This document shows positions 26,573 to 37,388 of a stretch of DNA of 64,000 nt, in pieces. Every line of letters begins with the position of its first letter. The stretch's first letter is position 1. The translations under genes were made by a program, and so were the position numbers. The stretch lies in assembly GCF_018613725.1 (NCBI RefSeq), contig NZ_JAGGPS010000009.1, forward strand, positions 62,001 through 126,000. The letters are read 5' to 3'. Under the pieces are notes generated by a model that worked only from the letters and a program-made list of their open reading frames with translations, was not told where the DNA came from and made no database searches. Source of the stretch: Hymenobacter sp. ISL-91. GTDB taxonomy: Bacteria; Bacteroidota; Bacteroidia; Cytophagales; Hymenobacteraceae.

Positions 26573-26659
26573 AGCAGTTAGCTGATAGCTGTTAGCTTAT
26601 TGGGCTGAAAGGACTGTTGGCACGGAGCTAACAGCTAACAGCCAAAGGCTAACAGCTGA
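26573..26659 (-). repeat. 'GCTAACAGC' inverted repeat between sdhA and sdhB (family E)
   Basis: Words such as TTAGCTGATAGCTGTTAGC (left) and AGCTAACAGCTAACAGCC (right) pair imperfectly around a central spacer, filling most of the 108-bp junction. The same words occur within murC and at 48657-48685. Confidence 0.75.
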
Positions 26660-26664
26660 AAAAT

Positions 26665-28599
<1,935 letters not shown>

Positions 28600-28625
28600 A
28601 AAGGGTAGAGTTAGAGAGTGGGAAA

Positions 28626-29396
28626 TTAGCGCAGGACGTCCGGCTCCTCGGTTAATGACTGCTCAACCTTCTGGTTTGTAGCCTGACGGGGCTGGTACTG
28701 ATCATCGAAGAACATAACCACCGGTACGAGAGCGAACAGAACCGAAATTACTACCGAGAAAACGTAGCCTGTGTAGTACACGGCGGGCGTATACTTGGGG
28801 TGTTTGAGGCCGAGGGTCTGGAAGCCGCTGCGGAAGCCGTGCCAGAGGTGATAACCAAGAGCAATCTGGGCAACGGCGTACAGGGCCACGTACCACGGAA
28901 TTTTGAAGGAAGCGGCGGCAACTGAGTACAGGTCGCCTACCGGATGGTCGAGGTTGGGCACCTTTACCATTGCCAAGCCGCCAAAGGCGTCGAAGCGGGA
29001 GCGTACCCAGAAGTTCATCAGGTGGATGATGAGGAAAATGAGCAACAGCGTACCCAGCAGGGCCATATTGCGCGAAGACCACTGCGAGTTCTGCTCAGAA
29101 TGGTTGACCACGTAGCCTTGGGCACCGCGGGCTTTCTTGTTTTTCCAGGCCAGGGCCAAACCCTGGTAGATATGAATGGCAAAGCCCAGCATGAGCACAA
29201 TTTCCATAAACCGGATGATGGGGTTGGTGCCCATGAATTCGGCCCAGAAATTGAAGCTGGCCCCACCATCGTGGCGCAGCAGCTGCAGGTTGATTAGCAG
29301 GTGAACCACCAGAAACGAGCACAGGAACAGGCCCGTGGTAGCCATAACAATCTTACGGCCGATGCTGCTGGTGAGGGTGTTTGAAATCCAACTCAT
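28626..29396 (-). CDS. sdhC: Succinate dehydrogenase cytochrome b subunit (type B)
   Basis: The 256-aa membrane anchor has about five TM helices, as in di-heme type-B enzymes that use one anchor subunit instead of SdhC plus SdhD. Candidate heme histidines lie in [26 protein letters not shown] and [10 protein letters not shown]. It is the first gene of the minus-strand sdhCAB operon and has a consensus Bacteroidota promoter 42 bp upstream. Confidence 0.93.
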   Translation of the reverse strand: MSWISNTLTSSIGRKIVMATTGLFLCSFLVVHLLINLQLLRHDGGASFNFWAEFMGTNPIIRFMEIVLMLGFAIHIYQGLALAWKNKKARGAQGYVVNHSEQNSQWSSRNMALLGTLLLIFLIIHLMNFWVRSRFDAFGGLAMVKVPNLDHPVGDLYSVAAASFKIPWYVALYAVAQIALGYHLWHGFRSGFQTLGLKHPKYTPAVYYTGYVFSVVISVLFALVPVVMFFDDQYQPRQATNQKVEQSLTEEPDVLR

Positions 29397-29437
29397 AGAG
29401 AGCTACTAAGTAGGGTGGGGAAGTCGATTATAACGGT

Positions 29438-29468
29438 CAAAGTTAGGTGCCCGGCTAGTAGGAAACAA
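29438..29468 (-). promoter_or_regulatory. Bacteroidota-type promoter of sdhCAB
   Basis: On the minus strand TTG (29466-29468), a 20-nt spacer and TAACTTTG (29438-29445) match the -33/-7 consensus. The predicted leader to ATG 29396 is about 35 nt. Confidence 0.65.
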
Positions 29469-29632
29469 TCTGAATAAGGGTGTGCGCCCAGCCGGAATCA
29501 AACCAATGATAACTCCGTTAGTATCTTGCTTCGGTCTAACAACCTCCGTCGCCCGACTTTTGTTAGGTTTCCGCCGGGTTTTTCCGGACCTTACTACCTG
29601 CGGTTTCTCTACCCGCTTAGTTACCCGATTCT

Positions 29633-32476
29633 ATGCGTATCGCTCTACCTATCCGTCCGTTGCAGCGTTGGCTGGCAGTGCTGTTTCTGCTCTTGGCCTT
29701 CCTGACAGCTGCCCCAGCGGCTCAGGCCACTCACCTGGCCGCCGGCGACATTCAGGCGCGCACAGACCCCAATAACCCCCGGCGCATATTTTTCACCCTC
29801 TCGCTATATGTGAGTGTGGGGCCCGATAAGGCGGAGGAGCGTTCGGTTATCATCTTTTTCGGCGACGGTACTGCGCAGGAAGATATTCCGATTGTGTCGC
29901 AGACCCGCGTGGCACCGGAGTACAACCTAAACGTGTACAAGTTCGAGCATACCTATAACTCTACCGGTGCTTATACGGTAGGCTACGCCAGCGTAAACCG
30001 GCCAGTTGGGGTCCTCAATATGGCTAATTCGGTTAATGAAAGCTTTTATATCTCGACTACCGTTCTTATCAACGCATTCATCCAAAATACGTCGCCTCAG
30101 TTGTTGGCCCCGGCTATTGATAAGGGTAGCGTAGGCCAGGTATTTCTGCACAACCCCGCCGCTTTTGATGCCGAGGGCGACTCGCTGGCGTACGAGCTGA
30201 AGCCCAGCCAGCGTGCTGGCGACCCGCGTGTTGCGCTTGCTACCGGCAACCGGCTCAACCCCGTACCGACCACCAACTTTACTTTCCCCAACAACCTGCC
30301 CGGCGTTGATGCCCGCCAGGTGGCCTATAGCGGGCCGCCCGTTGGGGTGCCCGGCGACAGGGCCATCTTTACTATCGACGCCTTTACTGGTCAGGTAGTG
30401 TGGAATGCGCCGGCCCAGGTGGGCACGTATAACGTGGCCTTTGTAGTGAAGGAGTACCGGCGCACGCCCGGCCGGCCCACGCAGCCCACGCTGCTGAGCG
30501 AAACCATTCGCGACATGCAGATTATCGTGCGGGCGCCTAATAACCTGCGCCCCCAGATTAATGTACCGCCCGATGTATGCGTGGTAGCCAATACCCCGGT
30601 GCCCGGCGGCATTATAACCGCCACCGACCCCGACGGCAACCCAGTGCTGCTGGAAGCCTTTACCGGCCTGTTGCCCATGCCGGCCTCTTTCCAACAGAGC
30701 ACCAAAGGGCCGCCCGTGGCCCGGGCCCTGTTCCAATGGACACCAAATTGCTCCTTCATCCGCCGCCAGCCCTATCAGGTGCTGTTTAAGGCCACCGACG
30801 AGCCCGGCGCGAATAAAACTCCTTTGATCGACCAGCGCGTCTGGAACATCACAGTAGTGGGGCCAGCCCCGCAGAACCTGCAGGCCACGCCGCAGGGCAA
30901 CAATATGCGCCTCGACTGGGACAGCTACAGCTGCCAGAACCCAGGGGCGCAGATTCTGATTTTCCGCCGCGAAAACTGCTTTGCCTTCACGCCCACTACC
31001 TGCGAAACCGGGCTGCCCGCCGGCTCGGGCTACGTGCAAATTGGTAGTGTGGGCGTGGGTTCCCGGACCTTCCTCGACGACAATGGTGGCGCCGGCCTGA
31101 CCCGGGGCAAAACCTATTCGTACCGCATTTATGTGCGGTTTGCCCAGCCCGGTGGGGGCGAAAGCCTGGCTTCCAACGAGGCCTGCGTGAAGGTGGAGGG
31201 CCGCTCGCCCCGCCTCACCAATGTAACCGTAGACCGCACCGATGTAGCGACGGGCCAGATTACCGTGCGCTGGAACCAGCCGGCTCCGCTGTCCAAGTTT
31301 GCCGAGCCCCGCGGCTACCGCCTCTACCGCGCTACCGGCCTCAACCCCGCCGCGGCCGATTTCCGCAAGGTGTACACCACCACCAACCTGCTCGATACCG
31401 CCTTTGTCAACACCGGACTCAACACGGAAGCCAACGCCTACACGTACCGGCTCGATTTCTTCAGCAACTCGGCCTTAGCGGCCGACTCGGTGGAGCGCAC
31501 CCAGCCGGCGTCGAGCGTGCGGCTGACGGCTACGCCCAACCCGCTGGCCAGTACCATAGGGGTTAGCTGGGTGTACAATGTGCCCTGGGACAACAGCAAG
31601 CGGCCCAGCACCGTGTATCGGCGCGAGCCGGGCGGTACGTTCCGGCCCGTGGGCAAAGCTACCAGCACCGCTACCGGGGGCTCTTTCGTGGATGATGGCC
31701 GGGTGCTGCCGCTGGTGAAAAACCGCACGTACTGCTACTACGTGAAGACCAACGGCACTTACGACATTGCCCTGCCCGACTCGCTCATCAACTTCAGCCA
31801 GGAGCAGTGCGTGCCGTTGCGGGCCGTGCCCTGCACACCCGTCCTCACGCTCAAGCCCACCAACTGCGACAGTCTGGCCAGCCGCCTGTTCGATTTGCCG
31901 ACCACGCCTACTACGGGCATGCGCTTTACCAACTCGCTGAGTTGGACGCTAAGCAACCTGCCCACCGCAGATTGCAGCCGCGACATCGTGCAGTACATCA
32001 TCTACTTCGCGCCTACAGCGGGCGACGAGCTAACCGAACTGGCCCGTGTGCCCGGCACCCAGACGACGTATGAGCACACCGATTTGGCTTCGGCCCAGGG
32101 CTGCTACGCCATTCAGGCCGTCGACGCAAACGGGGCCGTGAGTGCACTGAGCAACAAGGAATGCAAGGACAACTGCCTGCTGTTCCTGTTGCCTAACATC
32201 TTCACACCCAACGGCGACTCGAAAAACGACACGTTCCGGCCCAAGGTGTTCAGCCCAATCGAGCGCACCTCGGTCAAGATCTACAACCGCTGGGGCACCA
32301 AAGTGTACGAGGGCAACCAAGACCCCCTTATCAACTGGAACGGGGGCGGCACGGGCGAAGGCAACTCCAACGGCAAGGTGTCGGATGGCATGTACTTCTA
32401 CCAGGCCGAAGTAACGTTCAAAGATGCCAACCGCACTACCCGCACTTTCAAAGGCTGGGTGCAGATCAACCGCTAG
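29633..32476 (+). CDS. Large secreted protein with gliding-motility C-terminal (T9SS type B) domain
   Basis: The product is 947 aa with a signal peptide (to about residue 33, AQATHLAAG). A PKD-like region around residues 60-130 (FFGDGTAQEDIP, FEHTYNSTGAY) and two cadherin-like segments (AFDAEGDSLAYELKP; ITATDPDGNPVLL) precede fibronectin type III-like repeats. It ends in a CHU_C domain (LPNIFTPNGDSKNDTF, VKIYNRWGTKVYEG, YFYQAEVTF), the type-B signal for type IX secretion and cell-surface retention. It probably acts as a surface adhesin or structural protein; gliding itself is not shown. A terminator follows at 32548. Confidence 0.88.
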   Translation: MRIALPIRPLQRWLAVLFLLLAFLTAAPAAQATHLAAGDIQARTDPNNPRRIFFTLSLYVSVGPDKAEERSVIIFFGDGTAQEDIPIVSQTRVAPEYNLNVYKFEHTYNSTGAYTVGYASVNRPVGVLNMANSVNESFYISTTVLINAFIQNTSPQLLAPAIDKGSVGQVFLHNPAAFDAEGDSLAYELKPSQRAGDPRVALATGNRLNPVPTTNFTFPNNLPGVDARQVAYSGPPVGVPGDRAIFTIDAFTGQVVWNAPAQVGTYNVAFVVKEYRRTPGRPTQPTLLSETIRDMQIIVRAPNNLRPQINVPPDVCVVANTPVPGGIITATDPDGNPVLLEAFTGLLPMPASFQQSTKGPPVARALFQWTPNCSFIRRQPYQVLFKATDEPGANKTPLIDQRVWNITVVGPAPQNLQATPQGNNMRLDWDSYSCQNPGAQILIFRRENCFAFTPTTCETGLPAGSGYVQIGSVGVGSRTFLDDNGGAGLTRGKTYSYRIYVRFAQPGGGESLASNEACVKVEGRSPRLTNVTVDRTDVATGQITVRWNQPAPLSKFAEPRGYRLYRATGLNPAAADFRKVYTTTNLLDTAFVNTGLNTEANAYTYRLDFFSNSALAADSVERTQPASSVRLTATPNPLASTIGVSWVYNVPWDNSKRPSTVYRREPGGTFRPVGKATSTATGGSFVDDGRVLPLVKNRTYCYYVKTNGTYDIALPDSLINFSQEQCVPLRAVPCTPVLTLKPTNCDSLASRLFDLPTTPTTGMRFTNSLSWTLSNLPTADCSRDIVQYIIYFAPTAGDELTELARVPGTQTTYEHTDLASAQGCYAIQAVDANGAVSALSNKECKDNCLLFLLPNIFTPNGDSKNDTFRPKVFSPIERTSVKIYNRWGTKVYEGNQDPLINWNGGGTGEGNSNGKVSDGMYFYQAEVTFKDANRTTRTFKGWVQINR

Positions 32477-32547
32477 CCGGCTTCTGAGCTGTCGGCGCTT
32501 AGCTGCTGGCTGTTCGCTTTTTCCAGTTGATGGCCGTTCGAATTGAT

Positions 32548-32582
32548 AGCCGGGCTTCCTTAGTAGGGAGCCTGGCTTTTTT
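32548..32582 (+). terminator. Intrinsic terminator after the CHU_C protein gene
   Basis: A 12-bp stem with G-U pairs (32548-32559 and 32566-32577) is followed by TTTTTT at 32577-32582. Confidence 0.75.
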
Positions 32583-32724
32583 GTGCCGACGCGGTGCGGC
32601 CCGCAACGAGTAGCGCGGTCGATTTTTGCGGGCCGGCATTTTTATGCAGCTTGCGGCCGTAATTTTTCCGCCCGCCCCGGCGACGCTTCCAGCCGGAAAC
32701 CGTTGCGGGGCTTATTCTGACCAC

Positions 32725-33615
32725 ATGAAAGCAGTTATCTTCCCCGGCCAGGGCAGCCAGTTCAGTGGCATGGGCCGCGAGCTGTACGAGCAGCAGGCCG
32801 AAGCCAAGCGCCTGATGGACCAGGCCAACGAAATCCTGGGTTTTTCGCTTACCGACGCCATGTTTGCGGGTTCTGATGAGGAACTGCGCCGCACTGATGT
32901 GACGCAGCCGGCCATTTTCCTGCACTCGGTGGCGCTGGCTGCCGTACTGCCCGATTTCCGGCCCGATATGGTGGCCGGCCACTCGCTGGGCGAGTTTTCG
33001 GCGCTGGTAGCCGCCAAAGTGCTGCGCTTTGAAGATGCCCTGCAGCTGGTAGCCCAGCGGGCCCGCGCCATGCAGGCCGCCTGCCAGGAGCAGCCCGGCA
33101 CCATGGCCGCCATTCTGGCCCTCGACGACGACACGACGGCCCGCATCTGCCAGGAAATAACGGCAGGCGGCAACATTGTGGTAGCTGCCAACTACAACTG
33201 CCCCGGCCAGCTGGTGGTGTCGGGCTCACAGCGCGGCATCGAACTGGCCTGCGAGCAGCTGAAGGCCGCCGGGGCCAAGCGCGCCCTGCCGCTGCCCGTG
33301 GGCGGGGCCTTCCACTCGCCGCTGATGCAGTCGGCCGAGGCGGCGCTGGCCGAAGCCATTGCCAAAACGAGCTTCGCAGCCGGTATCTGCCCCGTGTACC
33401 AGAACGTGGACGCCGCCCCACACACCGACCCCGACGAAATCCGCGAAAACCTCGTGCGCCAGCTCACGGCCCCCGTCCGCTGGACCCAGAGCGTGCAGCG
33501 CATGGTGCAGGACGGTGCCACCGAGTTCGTAGAGTGCGGCCCCGGCAAAGTGCTCCAAGGCTTGGTGAAGAAAATTGCGCCCGAGGTTTCGGCGCAGTCG
33601 GCAACCGTGGCGTAG
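32725..33615 (+). CDS. fabD: Malonyl-CoA:ACP transacylase
   Basis: FabD loads malonyl groups onto acyl carrier protein for fatty acid synthesis. ATG 32725 starts MKAVIFPGQGSQ, the family N-terminus; the earlier frame start at 32626 is rejected. At 296 aa the length is normal. The nucleophile is S87 in GHSLGE and the partner histidine is H197 in GAFHSPLM, with NYNCPGQLVVSG between them. No other fab gene lies beside it. The gene ends 5 bp before a 44-bp-arm palindrome shared with convergent folK. Confidence 0.95.
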   Translation: MKAVIFPGQGSQFSGMGRELYEQQAEAKRLMDQANEILGFSLTDAMFAGSDEELRRTDVTQPAIFLHSVALAAVLPDFRPDMVAGHSLGEFSALVAAKVLRFEDALQLVAQRARAMQAACQEQPGTMAAILALDDDTTARICQEITAGGNIVVAANYNCPGQLVVSGSQRGIELACEQLKAAGAKRALPLPVGGAFHSPLMQSAEAALAEAIAKTSFAAGICPVYQNVDAAPHTDPDEIRENLVRQLTAPVRWTQSVQRMVQDGATEFVECGPGKVLQGLVKKIAPEVSAQSATVA

Positions 33616-33620
33616 CGGGT

Positions 33621-33720
33621 TCCCGCAGAGGGGCGCAGAGGTAAACCGCGGAGGTCCGCAGAGTTGTTCTTGAACGACTCTGCGGACCTCCGCGGTTTAC
33701 CTCTGCGCCCCTCTGCGGGA
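33621..33720. repeat. 100-nt perfect inverted repeat between fabD and folK (family G)
   Basis: The 44-nt arms (33621-33664 and 33677-33720) are perfectly complementary with a 12-nt loop. They contain GCGCAGAGGTAAACCGCGGA. It touches both convergent genes, ending 2 bp from the folK stop, so it can end both transcripts. Its length and sequence suggest a mobile or dispersed palindrome rather than a simple terminator. Confidence 0.85.
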
Positions 33721-33722
33721 AA

Positions 33723-34202
33723 TTAAAGCCGCGTCACAGCCAGCGTATCGGAACACTCGGCCAGCAGCTCGGCTACCGTGCAACCGAGGCTCGGATGCAC
33801 TATAGTAGCTGCAATTTCGGCCAGGGGCAACAGGGCAAAGCGGCGCTCCGGCAGGCGCGGGTGGGGCAGCTGTAGCGCAGGCGTATCGAGCACTAGGTCG
33901 TCGTAGAGTAATATATCTACATCAAGCGTGCGGGAGCCCCACCGCACTAGCCGCTGCCGGCCCGCGCGCTGCTCGGCGGCCAGGCAGGCGGCCAGCAGCT
34001 GGGCAGGGGAGAGGCTGGTTTGCACTTCCAGGGCCTGGTTCAGGAAGGCCGGCTGTTCGGTCAGGCCCCAGGCGGCTGTTTCGTAGAGGCCCGAGGCCGC
34101 CGTTACCGAGCCGGCCATGCGGCCCAGCTCGGCCACGGCGGCCTGCAGCGTGGCGGCGCGGTTGCCAAGGTTGGAGCCCAGCAGCAGGTAAGCAGTCGGC
34201 AT
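33723..34202 (-). CDS. folK: 2-amino-4-hydroxy-6-hydroxymethyldihydropteridine pyrophosphokinase
   Basis: HPPK transfers pyrophosphate from ATP to the pterin in folate synthesis. The 159-aa product starts MPTAYLLLGSNLGNR (ATG 34202), the family N-terminus. RWGSRTLDVDILLYDD carries the Mg-binding aspartates, followed by LPHPRLPERRFALLPLAE. The gene is 4 bp downstream of the stop of the preceding membrane-protein gene, so the two are probably co-transcribed and coupled. Confidence 0.94.
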   Translation of the reverse strand: MPTAYLLLGSNLGNRAATLQAAVAELGRMAGSVTAASGLYETAAWGLTEQPAFLNQALEVQTSLSPAQLLAACLAAEQRAGRQRLVRWGSRTLDVDILLYDDLVLDTPALQLPHPRLPERRFALLPLAEIAATIVHPSLGCTVAELLAECSDTLAVTRL

Positions 34203-34206
34203 AAGC

Positions 34207-34800
34207 TCAGGTAGAAGGCGGGGAAACATAAAAGTGCCGGTACACCAGCCACGCCACCAGCCAGAGGCCTGCCAGAAGCAGGAACAGGATGGAAACTGCA
34301 CCTTCCGAGGTGCGTGCCACCGTTGCCGAAAGCAACAGCCCGCCTATAAACATAGCCGTGGCCGCAAAGCCCGGCCGCTCAAAAAAGTCGAGCCCGCGGT
34401 AGAAGCCCAGGTACAGCAGGGCGATGGTGAAGATTTGCGGGAGGTTGTATATCTGTCCGTCGCCCACGCCGTCCAGGAAGTTGCCGGGCAGCGCCAGTGT
34501 CAGGAGCAGCAGCAGAAACAGGGGAATGCGGGAGATGGAAAAGAGTTTGGACTGAACCAGAAGGTCAGTTTTGCTGGTGTTGCCTACGGCCATTTCGCCG
34601 GGACTCTGCCAGCTAAAGCGGGCCCGAAAAACCTGATAGATAATACACGCAAGCAACACAGCCGCCACGATACCCACCCCGACTTCGGCCGAAACAGGGC
34701 CCTGCCAGAAGGTATAAAGCGTTGCTGCCACGCCCCCGACAGCCGCGCCAAAGTAAAAGTTAACGGCCAACATGAGCAGGCCGGTCAGAAGCTTTCTCAT
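34207..34800 (-). CDS. Polytopic membrane protein of unknown function
   Basis: The 197-aa product starts at ATG 34800 (MRKLLTGLLMLAVNFYFG); the longer frame to 34890 overlaps the hydrolase gene and is rejected. About six hydrophobic segments are visible, including AEVGVGIVAAVLLACIIYQV, IPLFLLLLLTLALPG and AVSILFLLLAGLWLVAWLVY. I recognise no family motif or catalytic residues. It lies 5 bp after the alpha/beta hydrolase gene and 4 bp before folK, so the three form a tight minus-strand operon. Confidence 0.7.
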   Translation of the reverse strand: MRKLLTGLLMLAVNFYFGAAVGGVAATLYTFWQGPVSAEVGVGIVAAVLLACIIYQVFRARFSWQSPGEMAVGNTSKTDLLVQSKLFSISRIPLFLLLLLTLALPGNFLDGVGDGQIYNLPQIFTIALLYLGFYRGLDFFERPGFAATAMFIGGLLLSATVARTSEGAVSILFLLLAGLWLVAWLVYRHFYVSPPST

Positions 34801-34805
34801 GCCGC

Positions 34806-35684
34806 TTAAGCCTGCAGTTTGCGCTCGAAAAACTCGGCTGTGGCCTCGGCGGCCTGCCGGGCTTGTTCGGGCAGTTCGGGCGAGGGCCAAGGGTGGGTGC
34901 CGCCGAAGTTATGGGTGGTGCCGGGCAGCACCAGTAGCTCGGTGGTGGGTTGCCACGCGTGTAGCTGCTGGGCGCGGGCCAGCGGCACGGTTTCGTCCTG
35001 GTCGCCGTGCAGGATAAGTACGGGGCGGTTGTGTAGGCGCTGGCGCAGATTCTGCTCGATGTCGAGGCGCGAGCGGTGCTGGTAGTAGTTCTCCACGAGC
35101 TGGTAGCCAAGCGGCAGCTGCTGCTTGGTGCGCGAGTTCTCCACGTACACCACCCCCCGCTGCTGCCAGTCGGCCATCTGCTGCTCCGTCCAGCCCGGAT
35201 TTACGTTGCTGATGGCCGCCCAACTGGCCACGGCCCGTACGCGCGCGTCCTCCGCCGCTTTCAGCAATAGCAGCCCGCCGCCGCGGCTGTGGCCAATGAG
35301 GGCGAGGCGCGAAAGGTCCATTTCGGCGGCCGGAATACTGGTAGCGCCCGGCTGGTGCAGGGCATCGAGTAGGGCTCCCAGGTCATCGAGCTCGATGCTG
35401 AAGTTGTTGCGGCCGAACGCCTCCAGGTCCTCCAGGTCGCCGGTGCCGCCCACCACCACGCCGTTGTGCGAGAGGTTGAGCTTCACAAACACAAAGCCCC
35501 GGCGGGCAAACCAGTCGGCCAGTACGTTGAAATGGCCCCAGTCTTTGAACCCTTTGAAGCCGTGCACAAATACTACCACCGGCTTGGCCTGGCCGTCGGG
35601 CACGAAGTGGGCATCGGCCGCAAACGGGCGGTTGTGGCCGGGGCCGGATAGCAAAAAATCGACGGAAACAGGCTGATCGGGCAT
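34806..35684 (-). CDS. Alpha/beta hydrolase (dienelactone hydrolase-like)
   Basis: The 292-aa cytoplasmic protein has an oxyanion-loop motif VFVHGFKGFKDWG and the nucleophile S133 in GHSRGG. The acid is probably D228 or D230 in LHGDQDETV, and the catalytic histidine is H258 in GTTHNFGG, the full triad of the superfamily. No signal peptide is seen. Substrate cannot be predicted; esterases and peptidases of this shape are common. It is the first gene of the hydrolase-membrane protein-folK set. Confidence 0.88.
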   Translation of the reverse strand: MPDQPVSVDFLLSGPGHNRPFAADAHFVPDGQAKPVVVFVHGFKGFKDWGHFNVLADWFARRGFVFVKLNLSHNGVVVGGTGDLEDLEAFGRNNFSIELDDLGALLDALHQPGATSIPAAEMDLSRLALIGHSRGGGLLLLKAAEDARVRAVASWAAISNVNPGWTEQQMADWQQRGVVYVENSRTKQQLPLGYQLVENYYQHRSRLDIEQNLRQRLHNRPVLILHGDQDETVPLARAQQLHAWQPTTELLVLPGTTHNFGGTHPWPSPELPEQARQAAEATAEFFERKLQA

Positions 35685-35851
35685 AAAACGAAGGTACTAA
35701 CACAGGAATAAACTGTTATGCCTGCGCACGAAGAACCGGAGCAGAACGCCGGGGTTTAGATGCGCTATTTCAAATCAGGTTTCCCCTTGGCCTGCATAAC
35801 GGGTGGCCCCTGCGCCTTTTCCCGTATCATTGCATTGCCCAATTACGCCGC

Positions 35852-36832
35852 ATGACCATTTCGCTGGACCAGATACAGGCTCCGATTGCCTTGGAGATGG
35901 TGGAATTCGAAAAGAAATTCCGCCAGTCGATGCAGACCAAACAGCTGCTGCTCGACAAAATCATGGGCTACATAGTCAAGCGCAAGGGCAAGCAGATTCG
36001 GCCGATGTTCGTGTTTTTCACGGCCAAAATATGCGGGGGCGACCCGCTGCCCGAGGCCACCTTCCGGGGCGCGGCCCTCATTGAGCTGCTGCACACGGCC
36101 ACGCTCGTGCACGACGACGTGGTGGACGAAAGCAACTACCGCCGCGGCTTCTTCTCTATCAACGCACTCTGGAAGAATAAGATAGCCGTGCTGGTAGGCG
36201 ACTACCTGCTGAGCAAAGGCCTGTTGCTAAGCTTGGAAAACGACGACTATGCTCTGCTCAAGATTGTGAGCAATGCGGTGAAGGAGTTGAGTGAAGGCGA
36301 GCTGCTGCAGATTGAAAAGGCCCGTCGCCTCGACATCACCGAAGACGTGTACTTCGACATCATCCGCCAGAAAACGGCCTCGCTCATTGCCTCCTGCTGC
36401 GCCGTGGGCGCCTCTTCGGCCGGGGCCGACCTCGAAACGGTGGAGCGGGCCCGGCTGTTTGGCGAGAAAGTGGGCATGGCCTTCCAGATAAAGGACGACC
36501 TGTTCGATTACGGTACGGCCGAAATCGGCAAGCCGCTGGGCATCGATATCAAGGAGAAAAAGATGACCCTGCCGCTGATTTACGCCCTGCAGCAGGCCGA
36601 CTGGCTCACCAAGCGCCGCGTCATTTTCAACGTGAAAAACAACGACGGCCGCCGCGACCGGGTGCAGCAGGTGATTGAATTCGTGAAGCAGTCGGGGGGG
36701 CTTGCTTATGCCATTGGCGTGATGGAGCGCTACCGCGACGAGGCGCTGGCCGTGCTGCGTACCTTCCCCGAGTCGGCCTCGCGTACCTCGCTCGAACAGC
36801 TCATCAACTACACCATCGAGCGCGAAAAGTAG
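35852..36832 (+). CDS. Long-chain polyprenyl diphosphate synthase
   Basis: The 326-aa trans-prenyltransferase has both aspartate-rich motifs: LVHDDVVDES (first DDxxD) and IKDDLFDYG (second). Lysine and arginine contacts for the diphosphate are in KRKGKQIRPM. These enzymes extend FPP or GGPP with IPP to make C35-C45 chains for menaquinone, which fits the type-B succinate dehydrogenase here. Chain length depends on residues upstream of the first motif (ALIELLHTATLVHDD, small residues, consistent with long products). An ispB-like name would be reasonable but is not proven. Confidence 0.9.
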   Translation: MTISLDQIQAPIALEMVEFEKKFRQSMQTKQLLLDKIMGYIVKRKGKQIRPMFVFFTAKICGGDPLPEATFRGAALIELLHTATLVHDDVVDESNYRRGFFSINALWKNKIAVLVGDYLLSKGLLLSLENDDYALLKIVSNAVKELSEGELLQIEKARRLDITEDVYFDIIRQKTASLIASCCAVGASSAGADLETVERARLFGEKVGMAFQIKDDLFDYGTAEIGKPLGIDIKEKKMTLPLIYALQQADWLTKRRVIFNVKNNDGRRDRVQQVIEFVKQSGGLAYAIGVMERYRDEALAVLRTFPESASRTSLEQLINYTIEREK

Positions 36833-36847
36833 CCGCCTCGCGTTTCG

Positions 36848-36923
36848 AAGCCAGCCAGTTGCACAACGAAACAGCCACTCCTGCAGGCAGGAGTGGCTGT
36901 TTCGTTGTGCAACTGGCTGGCTT
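36848..36923. terminator. 76-nt perfect palindrome, probable bidirectional terminator
   Basis: The 37-nt arms (36848-36884 and 36887-36923) are perfectly complementary with a 2-nt centre. It lies between the stops of the prenyl synthase (36832) and the convergent zinc-ribbon gene (36929). There is no T-run. Confidence 0.8.
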
Positions 36924-36928
36924 AAGCA

Positions 36929-37225
36929 CTAGTGCTGCACCTGGTAATACACCTGGTCGGCCTTCACTTCCGATACTTCGAAGCGGACGCCTTTGGGGTT
37001 GCTGGTAACGGTGATTTCGTGGGTCATCTCGCAGCTGGGACACTTCAGCTGCTCGGTTTCGTACTGGCCATCATCGGGCATGGTGGCGAAGTGCTCGGCG
37101 GCGGGCACCCCGATGGAAGCCGTGAAAACATCCTGATGGCACTTGTTGCACTCGAACTTGAGGCCCACGGTATGGCCCTGGAGCTCATCGACGGGGGCGG
37201 GGGTACTTTTTTGCTGAATCCACAT
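36929..37225 (-). CDS. Small zinc-ribbon protein
   Basis: The 98-aa product starts MWIQQKSTPAPVDE at ATG 37225. The frame open to 37342 translates an inverted repeat and is rejected. Two CxxC knuckles (FECNKCHQ and LKCPSCEM) about 40 residues apart form a probable zinc ribbon. The C-terminal half is beta-rich and acidic. There is no signal peptide, so it is cytoplasmic. I do not recognise a named family; nucleic-acid or protein binding is typical of zinc ribbons. Confidence 0.7.
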   Translation of the reverse strand: MWIQQKSTPAPVDELQGHTVGLKFECNKCHQDVFTASIGVPAAEHFATMPDDGQYETEQLKCPSCEMTHEITVTSNPKGVRFEVSEVKADQVYYQVQH

Positions 37226-37297
37226 AGGTAAGGACAGGTTAGGTGATAGAGGGGTTGGAAAAGAGTTGGTCGGGCCCATGGGCCCTGGCTGGTGTAC

Positions 37298-37362
37298 GCA
37301 CAAATGCCTACGCGGGGTTGGGCCGGCACCGAGCCAGCCCAACCCCGCGTAGGCATTTGTGC
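37298..37362. repeat. Inverted repeat between the stress protein and zinc-ribbon genes (family H)
   Basis: Perfect 26-nt arms (37298-37323 and 37337-37362), containing CACAAATGCCTACGCGGGGT, flank a 13-nt loop. It is 26 bp past the stress-protein stop and could end that transcript. Confidence 0.8.
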
Positions 37363-37388
37363 CTATCCGGCAAGCGGTAAATAACTTC

